17,023 bases of DNA from the NCBI GenBank assembly GCA_024690695.1, contig JAILOS010000012.1:1-17023 (forward strand), written 5' to 3'. Position 1 is the stretch's first letter. Every line of letters begins with the position of its first letter. The stretch comes from Oscillospiraceae bacterium (GTDB taxonomy: Bacteria > Bacillota_A > Clostridia > Oscillospirales > Oscillospiraceae). Made by a program: the position numbers and the translations under genes. Positions 5,393-15,200 of the stretch are shown piece by piece. The notes beneath the pieces were generated by a model that saw nothing but the letters and a program-made list of their open reading frames with translations, was not told where the DNA came from and made no database searches.

Positions 5393-5716
5393 AATCCCGT
5401 GAACAGATGCCGAAAAAGCGGAAACTGACTTTCTTGGCGCGCCGTGAAGGGGCCGGTTCTGCGGACGAAGGATCCGATCCTTGTTCCCGGGGGTTTTTCT
5501 GAGCGGGAACAGATTGCTTTGTCTTTCGGTTCACGTTGAACGACGGCTGTTCCGTTCTGTCCGTTTGGACAACGACGACGGGGAAGAGGCGAATGGCTGC
5601 AGAGCTCTCCGGGGCAGCTCCGGCCTGTCAAGGCTCCGGCGGCGTTCGGAGATTTCGGAGGCTTCGCCGCGGAAGCGGTGACCGCCGGGCGCTTTTCGCG
5701 CCGGGTTTCGGGCTTG
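5393..5716. other. Intergenic stretch with small palindromes
   Basis: No supported gene; open frames on both strands here are extensions of shadows of the transglutaminase gene. Structure seen: AAGGATC-C-GATCCTT (5468-5482), GTTCCCG/CGGGAAC arms at 5483-5489 and 5504-5510 and a GGCGC-TTTTC-GCGCC hairpin at 5688-5702. None has the U tract of a clear terminator. Confidence 0.45.
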
Positions 5717-5746
5717 AAAAGAGGCAGGGGAGAGGCCCGGCCTCTC
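5717..5746 (-). terminator. Weak terminator candidate after the transglutaminase gene
   Basis: On minus, GAGAGG-CCGGG-CCTCTC (5730-5746) is followed by CCCTGCCTC and TTTT (5717-5720), beginning 8 nt after the stop at 5755. The stem is only 6 bp and the U run is delayed by 9 nt. Confidence 0.35.
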
Positions 5747-5754
5747 AGCGGAAG

Positions 5755-8118
5755 CTACTCCCGCAGGCGATACCAGATCAGCCACTGCCGCAATGTCCGG
5801 GGCCGGAAGCGCGCGGCAAAGGCCCGGTGTTCGGCCAGCTCCGCCTCGCTGGGCGTCTGCTGCGCGAAGAAGGTGCGGTCGTACAGCGCGGCCATCTTTT
5901 CGGCCTCGGCCTCGCTCGCGAGGAGGTAATGCCAGGGCAGCCGCGCGAAATACTGCCGCAGGGGCTCCTCCGGACGGCGCGGATAGCCCTTGCCGCGCAG
6001 GTCGCTCAGCAGCTGCTCCAGATCGAGCAGCAGCCGTGCGGCGGGCTCCGCCTTCTGATAGCGCCGTTTCCGCTGCGCCCGAGGCCAGAGCCAGGCGCCC
6101 AGCAGCGCCGCCGGCAGCCCGACGGAGAGCAGGACGGACAGCCAGCCGAAACGCGGCGGCGCGGACTCTTCCTCCGGGGCGGCCCGGCCGCTCCCGCCAT
6201 TGCCGCCGGCCTGATCGGGCTCGGCGGTCGGCTCCGGCGGCTCCCTGCCGTCCTCGTCGGCTCCGCTGAGGATCAGCTCCGTCCCCGAGGACGCTCTGGA
6301 CTCGGCCTCCTTTTCGAGCAGCACCCGCTCCTCTTCGGCCGTCAGCCAGCCGACGCCCTCCCCCTTGAAGCCGGGGGTCGCCTCCACGGTCACCCAGCCG
6401 AAGCCGGCCAGGTAGCACTCGCACCAGGCGTGAGCGTCTCCGGCGCCGATACGCACGAATACGTCGCCGGTCAGCTTGGTCCGGTAGCCCTGGACGTAAC
6501 GGGCGGGCACGCCGACGCTGCGGGCCAGCAGCGCGGCGGCGGTGGCGTACCAGGCGCAGTAGCCCTCCCGGCTCTCGAACAGCAGCCAGTCAAGAAAGTT
6601 CTCGCCCTCCGGCACCGGCGCGGGCCGCAGGGTATAGCTGTAGTTTTCCTGTAAATAGGCGGCGATGGCGGCGGCTTTCTCAGCGTCGCTGCCGCAATTT
6701 GCGGTGATCTCCTCCGCCAGGGCGCGCGCCCGGTCGGAGACGCCCGTGCAGTCAAGATAGGCGCCGCGGATCAGCTCCGTCCGCCGGGCGAAGGTTTTTT
6801 CCAGGTTCAGGTTGTCGTCCAGATCCATGCGGAGGCTGCCGTGTAGGTCATCCGCAACCCGGTACCAGAGAGGCCCGTGGGCCTCCGGGTCGTAGGCCGT
6901 CCCCTCCGCGGCGGCAATCAGCGCGCCGCGCAGCCGGACGTTGGACTCCAGAAAATAGATCCGGTACCAAACGTCGTTCGCCTGAATATAGTCGAAGCGG
7001 CTGCCCGTCGGCGCGTCGGCGTACGGGAAGCGCTGCTCGTCGGTGAAGAAGCGAGTCGTGTTCCAGACGCTGAACATGGTCCGCAGATTCAGATTCCGGC
7101 AGCTCAGATAGACGCTGTTTGCACGGAAATAGTCCGAGAAGTCGGCCGAGCTCTTCTTCGCGCCCAGCACCCGCCAGAACGCGTAGATGCGCTCCGCCGT
7201 GTCCAGCCGGGCGTTGAGCAGCTCCGCCGCCTCCGGCTCCAGCGTCGAGCTCCAGTTACGCCCGTCAAAATGATTCCAGGCGTTGCCGAAGAGATAGACC
7301 GGCCCGTTCGGCGTCTGCACCGCTTTCGCAAAAATGGCGCTGACGCCCTCTCCCTCGATGCCCTGACCCAAGCTCGCCTCGTCCGAGACGCCGTTAAAGC
7401 TCAGACCGAAGTCCCGGTCTCCCTCGAGCCGATAGAACAGCACGCTCTTCGCGTCATGCCAGAGCTTTTCCACCTTTTCCGCGACCGAGTGCAGCAGGGG
7501 GTACTCAAAGGGCTCGGCGGGCGCCGGCAGCAGTGCCAGCAGCAGCACCGCCGGCAGCAGACTCAGCAGCAGCGCGCGCTTGAGCGCCTTGCCCGGCTCC
7601 GCCTCCCGCCGAAGCCGGCGGATCGTCTCGGCCAGGGTCAGCAGCAGCAGCGGCGCCATGGCGGCCGGAACCATACGCGGGAGGGGCCATTCCAGCAGCG
7701 CGGCCGCGATCCAGACGGCCGTCCAGCCGACGCTCAGCGCGGCGCGCGCTCCGTAAAAGCGCAGCAGGGCCGACAAAGGCAGGGCAAGCGTGCCGCACAG
7801 CAGCAGCAAAAACAGCTCGCCCGCGCTGCCCGCCGCGCCGCTGCGGCTTATCGCCGCCCGCGCGGCCGCGAGCAGCATAGCCCGGTTTGTCAGCAGCAGG
7901 CAGAGCCCGAACGCGGCGATCCAGAGCGCCAGCATCCCCCAAAAGCGCCCAAAGCGCCCGGCTGCCGCCGCCAGGGCGCACCAGAGCAGCAGAACCAGCA
8001 GGGCCAGCCACCAGCGGCTGTCGATCCGCAGCAGCGACCCCAGCCCCTGCTCGAGGGCAAAACAGACCAGCCAGGTCAGCAGCCAGCGGGGAAGGTCGTC
8101 CCACAGTGAAGACTTCAC
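5755..8118 (-). CDS. Transglutaminase-like membrane protein (TgpA/DUF3488-like architecture)
   Basis: 787 aa from a GTG at 8118 that overlaps the DUF58 stop (GTGA); GGAGGG lies 6 nt upstream. Residues about 10-200 contain five to six hydrophobic spans (for example WLALLVLLLWCALAAAAG, MLALWIAAFGLCLLL, PLLLLTL, ALLLSLLPAVLLLALL). An extracytoplasmic region follows, with a transglutaminase-core domain at about 460-585: GYCAWYATAAALLARSVGVP with Cys521, DAHAW with His563 and WVTVEATPG with Glu579 where many relatives have Asp. A last membrane span lies at about 657-678, followed by a cytoplasmic DUF4129-like tail (LRQYFARLPW, near 720-729). The family makes or hydrolyses peptide cross-links or is a cysteine protease relative; the substrate is unknown. 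MoxR, DUF58 and transglutaminase genes are a widespread conserved trio. Proline/glycine-rich linker at about 620-650. Confidence 0.9.
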   Translation of the reverse strand: MKSSLWDDLPRWLLTWLVCFALEQGLGSLLRIDSRWWLALLVLLLWCALAAAAGRFGRFWGMLALWIAAFGLCLLLTNRAMLLAAARAAISRSGAAGSAGELFLLLLCGTLALPLSALLRFYGARAALSVGWTAVWIAAALLEWPLPRMVPAAMAPLLLLTLAETIRRLRREAEPGKALKRALLLSLLPAVLLLALLPAPAEPFEYPLLHSVAEKVEKLWHDAKSVLFYRLEGDRDFGLSFNGVSDEASLGQGIEGEGVSAIFAKAVQTPNGPVYLFGNAWNHFDGRNWSSTLEPEAAELLNARLDTAERIYAFWRVLGAKKSSADFSDYFRANSVYLSCRNLNLRTMFSVWNTTRFFTDEQRFPYADAPTGSRFDYIQANDVWYRIYFLESNVRLRGALIAAAEGTAYDPEAHGPLWYRVADDLHGSLRMDLDDNLNLEKTFARRTELIRGAYLDCTGVSDRARALAEEITANCGSDAEKAAAIAAYLQENYSYTLRPAPVPEGENFLDWLLFESREGYCAWYATAAALLARSVGVPARYVQGYRTKLTGDVFVRIGAGDAHAWCECYLAGFGWVTVEATPGFKGEGVGWLTAEEERVLLEKEAESRASSGTELILSGADEDGREPPEPTAEPDQAGGNGGSGRAAPEEESAPPRFGWLSVLLSVGLPAALLGAWLWPRAQRKRRYQKAEPAARLLLDLEQLLSDLRGKGYPRRPEEPLRQYFARLPWHYLLASEAEAEKMAALYDRTFFAQQTPSEAELAEHRAFAARFRPRTLRQWLIWYRLRE

Positions 8119-9359
8119 AGCGAGCCCTCCTCTCCGCCGCTCAGGACCGCAAAGATGTCCTGCCGGACGTCGATCTGATGAAACTCCAGGCGCTGAACGG
8201 CTTCGGCCTGCGCGCGCAGCTCCTCCCCGCCGCCGATGCACAGCAGCGTGACCTCCGCGCCAAGCGCGATGCACCGGGCCGCGCGCCGCAGCAGCGTTTC
8301 ATCCGCTTCCCACGTCAGCAGGATGTAGCGCCGGACCGGGTTTCCGGCGGCCAGATCCCGCTCCATCATCTCATCCGGCCGCCGGGAGCCGTTGAAGCAG
8401 TCGCCGCTCAGCAGCTCGCGCAGCCGCAGCAGATCTTCCCCCGTGCGGACCGCGGTCTCGCGCCGCTCGTCCGGCAGCACGCGCAGCGGGATCCTCCGGC
8501 GCAGGAACCAATCCGCCAGGGCCAGGCTGCCCTCCCGGATGCTGTCCTCGGCCAGATAGCCCGTCTCGTCCGCGGGCAGGGAGCCGCGCAGATCGGGCAG
8601 CAGCACCAGCTCGTCCCGGCTCTCCGGCTCCATGACGCGCAGGATCGGGCGGCCCTGCAGGGCGCTCACCTTCCAGTTCACCCGCCGCACGTCGTCGCCG
8701 GGCTGATAGGCGCGCAGCTCGCCGCTGGGCGCCCGCTCGCCCAGATACATCTGCGGGCCGGGGCGCTGTTCGCGCTCCGTCGGCTGTGTGATCAGCAGCC
8801 GCGGCAGCTGCAGCAGCCGGGGTTCTATCCGCAGCGGCGTCATCGCGGAGAGCTTGCGCTCCGTGAGACAGAAGGGGTCGCGCAGGCACAGCTCCACCGC
8901 GCCCAGCTCGGTTTTGCCGCAGTGCAGGCACAGCGGCGCGAAGCGAAGCTCGCGCACCTCGCCGGGGGCCAGAGACACGCGCTGCAGCTCCGCCTCCTCA
9001 AATTGCAGCCGTTCGCCGCCCAGGCGCACGGAGAGCGCCTGGATCGGCAGCGGCGAATCGTTGAACAGCATCAGGGTGCAGCCCGGGCGCTCGCCGCGCA
9101 GGGCGCTGGGGGCGTCCGTGCGCATCGAGGTCTGCAAACGCCGCCCCGCCGCAAGCTGCCAGACCACGGCGAAAAACGGCGGCAGCAGCGTCGCCCAGAA
9201 CAGCAGATAGCTCGCCGTCCCGCCGTGAAAGCCGATCAGAACGCAGGCACCGGTCACGGCCAGCAGCTCCAGCAGCCGGCACAGCCGAAGCGGACGCCGC
9301 CGGCGCCGGCGAAGCCGCCTCTCCATCCGCCGGGCCTGGGAGGCCGGGGAGCGGCTCAT
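8115..9359 (-). CDS. DUF58 family membrane-anchored protein
   Basis: 414 aa. The ATG at 9359 overlaps the MoxR stop by ATGA; the frame extends 13 codons further upstream but only inside the MoxR gene. A very basic N-terminus (RRMERRLRRRRRR, residues 10-22) precedes two hydrophobic spans at about 28-45 and 50-70. The DUF58 core is clear: YLGERAPSGELRAYQPGDDV (205-224) then RRVNWKVSA (225-233) and ESRDELVLLPDLR (246-258), where a vWA-like fold begins. CLHC (144-147) is an unusual cysteine pair within the extracellular-type beta domain. DUF58 proteins are thought to act with MoxR AAA ATPases as chaperone or assembly modules for envelope proteins. Confidence 0.9.
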   Translation of the reverse strand: MSRSPASQARRMERRLRRRRRRPLRLCRLLELLAVTGACVLIGFHGGTASYLLFWATLLPPFFAVVWQLAAGRRLQTSMRTDAPSALRGERPGCTLMLFNDSPLPIQALSVRLGGERLQFEEAELQRVSLAPGEVRELRFAPLCLHCGKTELGAVELCLRDPFCLTERKLSAMTPLRIEPRLLQLPRLLITQPTEREQRPGPQMYLGERAPSGELRAYQPGDDVRRVNWKVSALQGRPILRVMEPESRDELVLLPDLRGSLPADETGYLAEDSIREGSLALADWFLRRRIPLRVLPDERRETAVRTGEDLLRLRELLSGDCFNGSRRPDEMMERDLAAGNPVRRYILLTWEADETLLRRAARCIALGAEVTLLCIGGGEELRAQAEAVQRLEFHQIDVRQDIFAVLSGGEEGSL

Positions 9360-10294
9360 GACCGCAGCACCGGGGGCGCGGCCACCTTGCTGAGACACTC
9401 CTGCAGCGCCTCGGCCGCGCTGATCGAGCGCATACCGGCGTCGAGCGACAGCACCAGACGGTGGGTCAGCACCGAGGGGAGCACGGCCTGTACGTCCTGA
9501 GGCGTGACGAAATCGCGGCCTTCGAGCAGCGCCCAGGCGCGGGCGCAGCGAGCCAGCGCGATCGTCGAGCGGGGGCTTGCGCCCAGCGTCAGGCTTTTGC
9601 TCCGGCGCGTCTCGGCAACGATGCGGACGATATAGTGCATGATCTTTTCCGTGACGAGGACCGACGCCGCGGCCTCCTGCAGCTCCAGCACCTCCGGCCC
9701 GCTCAGCACCGGCTGCAGCTCGACCCGGTCCGAGCCGGCCAGCCGGGCGCGCAGCATGTTCATCTCGTCGGCCTCGGCGGGGTAGCCCATCGAAATGCGC
9801 ATCAGGAAGCGGTCGAGCTGCGCCTCCGGCAGGTGATAGGTGCCGGCGAACTCGATCGGGTTTTCGGTGGCGATGACCATGAAGGGCCGGGGCACCGGGA
9901 TCGTGCGGCCCTCCGCCGTCACCTGCCGCTCGGCCATGACCTCCAGCAGGCTCGCCTGGGTCTTGGGGGAGGTGCGGTTGATCTCGTCGGCCAGCACGAT
10001 ATGGTGCATCACGGGCCCTTCATGGAACTGTAGCGCCCCGGTGCGCAGGTCGATCGTGCTGTAGCCGGTCACGTCGCCGGGCAGGGTGTCGGGCGTGAAC
10101 TGGATGCGCCCGAAGCTCAGATCCAGGCTCCTTGCCAGCGCGACGGCCAGCGTGGTCTTGCCCACGCCCGGCACGTCCTCGATCAGCAGGTCGCCGCCGG
10201 CCAGCAGCGCGCAGACGGTCAGGCGGCACTGCTGTTCCTTGCCGATGATGACGGATGAAAGCTGCGAGAGCAGCCGATCCAGCTTGTCGTTCAT
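9356..10294 (-). CDS. MoxR family AAA+ ATPase
   Basis: 312 aa, cytoplasmic. Walker A VPGVGKTT (41-48), pore/substrate segment FTPDTLPGDVTGY (66-78), Walker B VLADEINR (100-107), sensor 1 ATENP (142-146), LPEAQLDRF arginine-finger region (155-163) and sensor 2 ASPRS (239-243) are all intact, as in the AAA_3 family. Start: ATG 10294 has GGGAGGA 8 nt upstream. A TTG at 10366 would overlap the preceding stop (TTGA), but its purine tract is only 2 nt away, so ATG is preferred. It is the first gene of the MoxR-DUF58-transglutaminase cluster and lies 68 nt downstream of the HD-GYP-type gene with no promoter or terminator seen between, so read-through from the signalling genes is likely. Confidence 0.93.
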   Translation of the reverse strand: MNDKLDRLLSQLSSVIIGKEQQCRLTVCALLAGGDLLIEDVPGVGKTTLAVALARSLDLSFGRIQFTPDTLPGDVTGYSTIDLRTGALQFHEGPVMHHIVLADEINRTSPKTQASLLEVMAERQVTAEGRTIPVPRPFMVIATENPIEFAGTYHLPEAQLDRFLMRISMGYPAEADEMNMLRARLAGSDRVELQPVLSGPEVLELQEAAASVLVTEKIMHYIVRIVAETRRSKSLTLGASPRSTIALARCARAWALLEGRDFVTPQDVQAVLPSVLTHRLVLSLDAGMRSISAAEALQECLSKVAAPPVLRS

Positions 10295-10362
10295 TTTTTG
10301 TTCCTCCCTTGAAAGCGATTCCTTCTTCTCCGCGGCCCGCGCAAAACGGTCCGCGGTCTTCG

Positions 10363-12249
10363 TCAAAGCTCCTTTGTCGGCTCGTTGAACGCGCAGATCC
10401 GGTAATAGACCTCCCTGCGCCCGTCGGTGATCAAGTACTGCAGCCGGTCGCGCAGCGCCGGATCGGAGAGCGCCGCCGCGGCCTCCGGGCCGTAGCGCGT
10501 GCCCGCGCCCGCCTGGAATTCGGCGATCAGCTCGTCGATCGTTTTGCCGGAATTGTACGGCCGCCCCAGAAAATCCGTCGCGGCGTCAAGGCTGTCGGCG
10601 ATGGCGAGGATGTCCGCGAAGGGACGGTTCTTCGTCTGCGCGACCCTCGGATAGCCGTGCGTGCCGTCGTGCCAGAGGTGGTGCGTCAGCGCGCAGTCGT
10701 GGATGCACAGGAAGCGCTCGTCGCCGAAGGCCCAGTTCTCGTAGATGTCCTCGAAGGCGGCCGGATGCGACTGGATGAGCCGGAACTCGTCGTCCGTCAG
10801 GCGGCGCATCGAGTTTTCCACGATATCGAGCATGAAAAACTTGCCGATGTCGTGGAACATGCAGCAGTCCGACAGCAGCTCCTTCATCTCCTCCGGGTGC
10901 GCCCGGATATACGCGGCGCCGCGCCCGGCCACGCCGTCGAAAAACTCCGGGGAGGTCTCGATCAGCCGGTCGAAGATCGCAAGGCTCAGCTCGCGCACCA
11001 TCGTCGTGTGGATGAACAGCGCTTTGTCGGAATAAACGGTCATCTCCAGGATGATCCCCGCGAACTCCTCAAAGCTCGAGGTGTAGGACGCGCCCGCCAT
11101 GAACAGCAGCAGGTAAAGGTTGAAGTTGGGGTCGTTGATCTCCCGGGTGATCCGCAGGATCCGCGGCAGCGTCTCCCGGATCCGCCGGCGGCTGAGCTCG
11201 GTGATCGTCTGCTTGTCATAGCCGCTGAAGCGCAGCAGATAGAGCAGGTAATAATAGTTGAGCTGCGCCAGCCTGGACGCCTGGACGACCGGGTTTTCGT
11301 TTTCGGCGGCGGACGCCTGCATCGCGCTCAGCCCGTCGAGCAGCTCCGGCGCCGTGAGCTTGCCCAGATGGAAGTCGGCGCGGAGCAGATAGCTCTCGAT
11401 CGAGGGGCGCGCCGCGTAAAAGATCGGATCGTCCCGGTCAAGCTGCTCCCGCAGAACCGCGGCGCAGTGCTCGACGATCGGGCGGCAGCCGTCCAGCTCC
11501 GGCTCGCGGCCGTTCTGGTTTTCCCAGACGCAGTGCGCCAGAAAGATCAGCACGATGTTGTAGGCGATGCCCTGCGTGGCCAGCGCCTCCCGGAACGTCG
11601 GATCGTCGTTGCTGACGTATCGGTGCAGAAACTCGTCGATGCGCAGGAGCAGCGCCATCGGGCCGGGCGTCCCGCTTTCCGCGCAGCCCTTCTCGTGGCA
11701 GCAGCACAGGCGGTAGAGCGTGACGAAGAAGGCGGTCCTCGATTCCGGCGGGATCTCGCCCAGCCGCTCCGTCAGCGCGAGGCATTCCTCAATGAATTCC
11801 GAGCCCGAAAAGCTGTTGGAGTGGTTGGCGAAAAGCCGCACCTCGATGGAAACGCAGTCGTCCAGCGCGCGCAGCCGCCGCTGCAGATCCCCGCTGCGGG
11901 CGTAATAGTCCTTCAGGAGCCGGGCGATGCGCAGCGTCACGCCGAGGTCCGGGATTTTTCTTGTCTTCCGGTCCACCAGACTGTCGAAAAAGCGCTCCAG
12001 GAGCTCCGCGTCCCCGGCGCTCATGGCCTCCGGGCTTTTCTCAAAGGTCTCGATATATTCGCGGATCATCGTGTTCGCGACGTCCGCGATGCCGCGCTTT
12101 TTCGCGGAGCGCTCCTCGAGCGCCGCGAGCACGGCTTCTTTGCCGTCCTCCCGCGAGAAGGACAGCTTTTCCAGCTCGTAGTAGGCCCGGAGCTGCTTTG
12201 CGTACTCCTCGGGCGGATAGGTATATGGCGGGATTTTACGCTCCGTCAT
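10363..12249 (-). CDS. HD-GYP-type phosphohydrolase with helical N-terminal region
   Basis: 628 aa, soluble. Residues about 1-400 are helical with no recognised domain (TPR-like sensor is a guess). Residues about 410-620 are an HD domain: H414 in FIHTTMVREL, CMFHDIGK with His466-Asp467, QSHPAAFEDI (His495), THHLWHDGTHGYP (522-534) and FADILAIADSLDAATD (544-559). The HH...DG..GYP part is the HD-GYP hallmark, but the usual HHE-R-W-D-G-x-G-Y-P spacing is lengthened by one and the Glu is Leu. HD-GYP proteins linearise cyclic di-GMP to pGpG or GMP, and some act on cGAMP. The ATG overlaps the stop of the GGDEF/EAL gene (ATGA), with GGAGG 5 nt upstream; the pair is co-translated and shares cyclic-dinucleotide chemistry. 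Cysteine cluster LCCCHEKGC at 181-189 is odd for the family. Confidence 0.85.
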   Translation of the reverse strand: MTERKIPPYTYPPEEYAKQLRAYYELEKLSFSREDGKEAVLAALEERSAKKRGIADVANTMIREYIETFEKSPEAMSAGDAELLERFFDSLVDRKTRKIPDLGVTLRIARLLKDYYARSGDLQRRLRALDDCVSIEVRLFANHSNSFSGSEFIEECLALTERLGEIPPESRTAFFVTLYRLCCCHEKGCAESGTPGPMALLLRIDEFLHRYVSNDDPTFREALATQGIAYNIVLIFLAHCVWENQNGREPELDGCRPIVEHCAAVLREQLDRDDPIFYAARPSIESYLLRADFHLGKLTAPELLDGLSAMQASAAENENPVVQASRLAQLNYYYLLYLLRFSGYDKQTITELSRRRIRETLPRILRITREINDPNFNLYLLLFMAGASYTSSFEEFAGIILEMTVYSDKALFIHTTMVRELSLAIFDRLIETSPEFFDGVAGRGAAYIRAHPEEMKELLSDCCMFHDIGKFFMLDIVENSMRRLTDDEFRLIQSHPAAFEDIYENWAFGDERFLCIHDCALTHHLWHDGTHGYPRVAQTKNRPFADILAIADSLDAATDFLGRPYNSGKTIDELIAEFQAGAGTRYGPEAAAALSDPALRDRLQYLITDGRREVYYRICAFNEPTKEL

Positions 12250-15200
12250 GGGCGCCTCCAGTCCAGAAGCTGCTCAAGCGGAAGGGGCTTTGCGTAGAAG
12301 TATCCCTGGAAGCTGTCCGCGTGACAGCGCCGCAGGATATCCCGCATGCCCGCGGTCTCGATCCCCTCGACGCAGGCCTTCGCATGGAAGATCGAGGCGA
12401 GCTCGGCGATATTCCGCACGACCTTCCGGTCGAGCTCGTTTTCCTCGATCAACCGGACGAAGCTCCGGTCGATCTTGATGACGTTGACCGGGATCTCCTT
12501 GAGAAGGCCCGTCGAGGAAAAGCCCGTGCCGAAGTCGTCCAGCGCGACGAGGATGCCCTTGGAGCGGATGCTGGCGGTCACTTTTTTCAGGAGCTCCAGA
12601 TCCAGCACGCGGCACCGCTCCGTGACCTCCAGGCACAGATGCTCCGGCGGATAGTCCAGCTCGTCCAGGATCCGCTGCACGACGTCTGCGAAATCCGCCT
12701 TCTCCAGCTGCGTATAGGACAGATTGACGTTCATGACAAAGTCCGGGTTCTCCCGCAGGACCTGCTTCGCCGCGAGCACGGCTTCCCGGATGATCCATTC
12801 GCCGAGCTCCGGGAACAGCGGGTCCGCTTCGAGGATCGGGATGAACTGATCCGGCGGCACCGTGCCGAAGCGGTCGCTCCGCCACCGGAGCAGAGCCTCC
12901 GCCCCGGTCAGCTTCTCCGTCTGCGCGTCCACGACCGGCTGATACAGCAGGTAGAAGCCCTCGTAGCTGTGCGTGACGGAGACGCGGATCGCGTGCAGCA
13001 TCTCCAGACGCTGATGGTTCTCCTCGGTCAGATCGTTCCGGAATTCCACCAGATCTCCGTGACGGCGGAGCTTGGATTCCTCGTCGGCGTAGTTGAGACA
13101 GGCGTAGACCGTCTGGGAATCGACCTCGAAGCTCTCCACCCGAAGCGCGCCGCAATGGAGATCGAGCAGGATCTTTCTCCCGTCCACCAGGAAATCCTCG
13201 TGGAGATAGGCGCGGAACCGGTCGTAGCTCTGCCGCAGCTCCGCGACGGAAAGCGTGCTGCTGATCACCGCGAACTTCGTCCCGTCGATCCGATAGACGT
13301 GCCCCCGGTTCCCCGTCGTCTCGAAAACCGCTCTGGCGTAGAGCTGCAGGACGCGGTTGCCGAAATGATAGCCGTACATCTCGTTGATCTCGGAGAAGCG
13401 GCTGATGCCGAACAGGAGCACGCTGATCCGCGCGCTGCGCTTGGTATAGCTGTCGAGATCCTCGAAGAAGCCGTACTGGTTGCGCAGGCCCGTCAGCGCG
13501 TCGATATGCCTCTGGATGCCGTGGTTGTGTATGGTGCCGGCAAAGTAGTCCGGCTCGCCGGAGGGATCCCGGATCACGACGCCGCGGCAGGTGCAGACGT
13601 CGTATTCTCCGGTGACGCGCCGCGCCCGGTACTGCATGTCGTGGCTCGCGGCGCTTCCGGAGAAGATCTCGTCGATCCCCTTGCGGTAAGCCGCCCGGTC
13701 CTCCGGATGGATGCGGTTTTCCCAGATATCTCCCGCGCCGTACATGTACTCGGCGGGCAGGCCGTAGGTATCCACCGCGTTCTTCGACCAGTGGGAAAAG
13801 TCGTATTTCATATCGCAGAGGAACACGTACGTTCCCTCCGAAACCAGCTCGAAGGCCTTGTACAGGGCGTCCAGCTTGATCCGCCGGTCCTCGGTGACGA
13901 CCCGGATCTCCGCCGTTTCCTTGAGGGAAAGGCTCTCCTGAAGCAGCTTCAGCTCCTTCAGGCGCTTTTTGTCCCCGTACATGTGCCGGTCGGCGCGGTT
14001 GAACACGCTCTCCGGCGAACGGTCCTCGCCCGTCCGGTATTCGGCCAGCCCGGAAGACACGACGGGCCCTTCGCCGGTGCGGACGTTTTCTTCGACCTGC
14101 CGTTTCAGGGCGGAGAGCAGGCTCTCCCGGTTCCGGTAATCCTCGCCCCGGAGGATCACGGCGAACTCGTCCCCGCCGATCCGGTAGACGGGGCTGTGGT
14201 GGAAGGTCCGGCAGATCAGCGAGCAGGCGGCCTTGATATAGCGGTCTCCCGCCTTGTGCCCCTCCGTGTCGTTGATCGTCTTGAGGCCGTTGATGTCGCA
14301 GACCACGATGCCGAAGGGCTCGCAGCCCTCTTCGATCTGCTGCCGCAGCGAGGCCTCCATCTCGCGGTAAGCCGTCTTGTTCTTCGTGTGCGTCAGCTCG
14401 TCGCGCCGGGCCATCTCGTTAGCCAGAGAGAGCGCCGCCAGATGCTCCTTCTCCCTGCGGACGTCCTCCTCCCGGTTCTCGACGCAGATGATGAAATGGC
14501 TGCGGTCGGTGGAGTAGGTCACCGTCATGCGCGTGTACTGCGTTTTCCCGCCTTCGAGCACCATGCGGTAGTCCTCGGTCAGCTGCCGCCGGGTTTCAAG
14601 CTGCGTGATCAGATTGTCCTTGTTGAGGAAGAGCCGGATCCGCTCTCTGTCCTCGGAATAGACCAGCCGGTCTGCGTTTCTCCAGGCGACCGAGAAGAAA
14701 TCCTCGCCCTCCTCCTGGATCTTCAGCTCGCCGGACATCTGCTTGGCGGAGAGCTCCGCGTAATCGCCGCGCTCGCAGTCGATGTAATAGATCAGATCGT
14801 AATGGTCGGCCAGCCGCTCGGCGATCTGCGTGTAGGTGACGCTCTTCTTCCGGGCCTCCTTCAGCGCGAGCTCCGCCTGCACCTCGGCGTCGATGTTCTT
14901 GATGCAGACGATGATATGCCGCCCGTCCCGGGCCATGATCTCCGTATGCCGGATGTACCGCACCTGCCCGTTTACCACGAGGCGCCAGGTCAGGGCGAAG
15001 GAGCTCCGGTTTTTCAGATTGTCCAGCATCACGTCCTTGTAATGGACGCGGAGGGCCTTCTCCTGGTCCTCGGGGTGGACGTATTCCCGGATGCTTCGCC
15101 GGCTCTCGGCGAAGAAATCGTTTCCGGTCGCCGGCACGTTCAGCTTTTTGTATTCGTCCGTCGAGGAGACCTCCAGATACGTGCCGGTTTCGATGTCGAT

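Noticed and set aside
5483..5510. GTTCCCG/CGGGAAC arms as a terminator
   Set aside because: Seven-bp stem with a 14-nt loop and no U tract on either strand after the stem.
7500..7660. CAGCAG/GCAGCAG runs as tandem repeats
   Set aside because: They are leucine CTG codons in membrane spans on the minus strand, irregular in spacing, not a repeat array.
6877..9500. Long plus-strand frames over the transglutaminase and DUF58 genes
   Set aside because: Gln/Arg/Pro-rich antisense translations of CTG and GCC codons; no recognisable domain.
10295..10366. TTG 10366 as MoxR start overlapping the HD-GYP stop
   Set aside because: The purine tract is only 2 nt from this TTG, and the added 24 residues are not typical of MoxR; ATG 10294 has a well-spaced GGGAGGA.
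10255..12297. 680-codon plus-strand open frame opposite the HD-GYP gene
   Set aside because: Shadow of the minus-strand gene; no ribosome site or domain.
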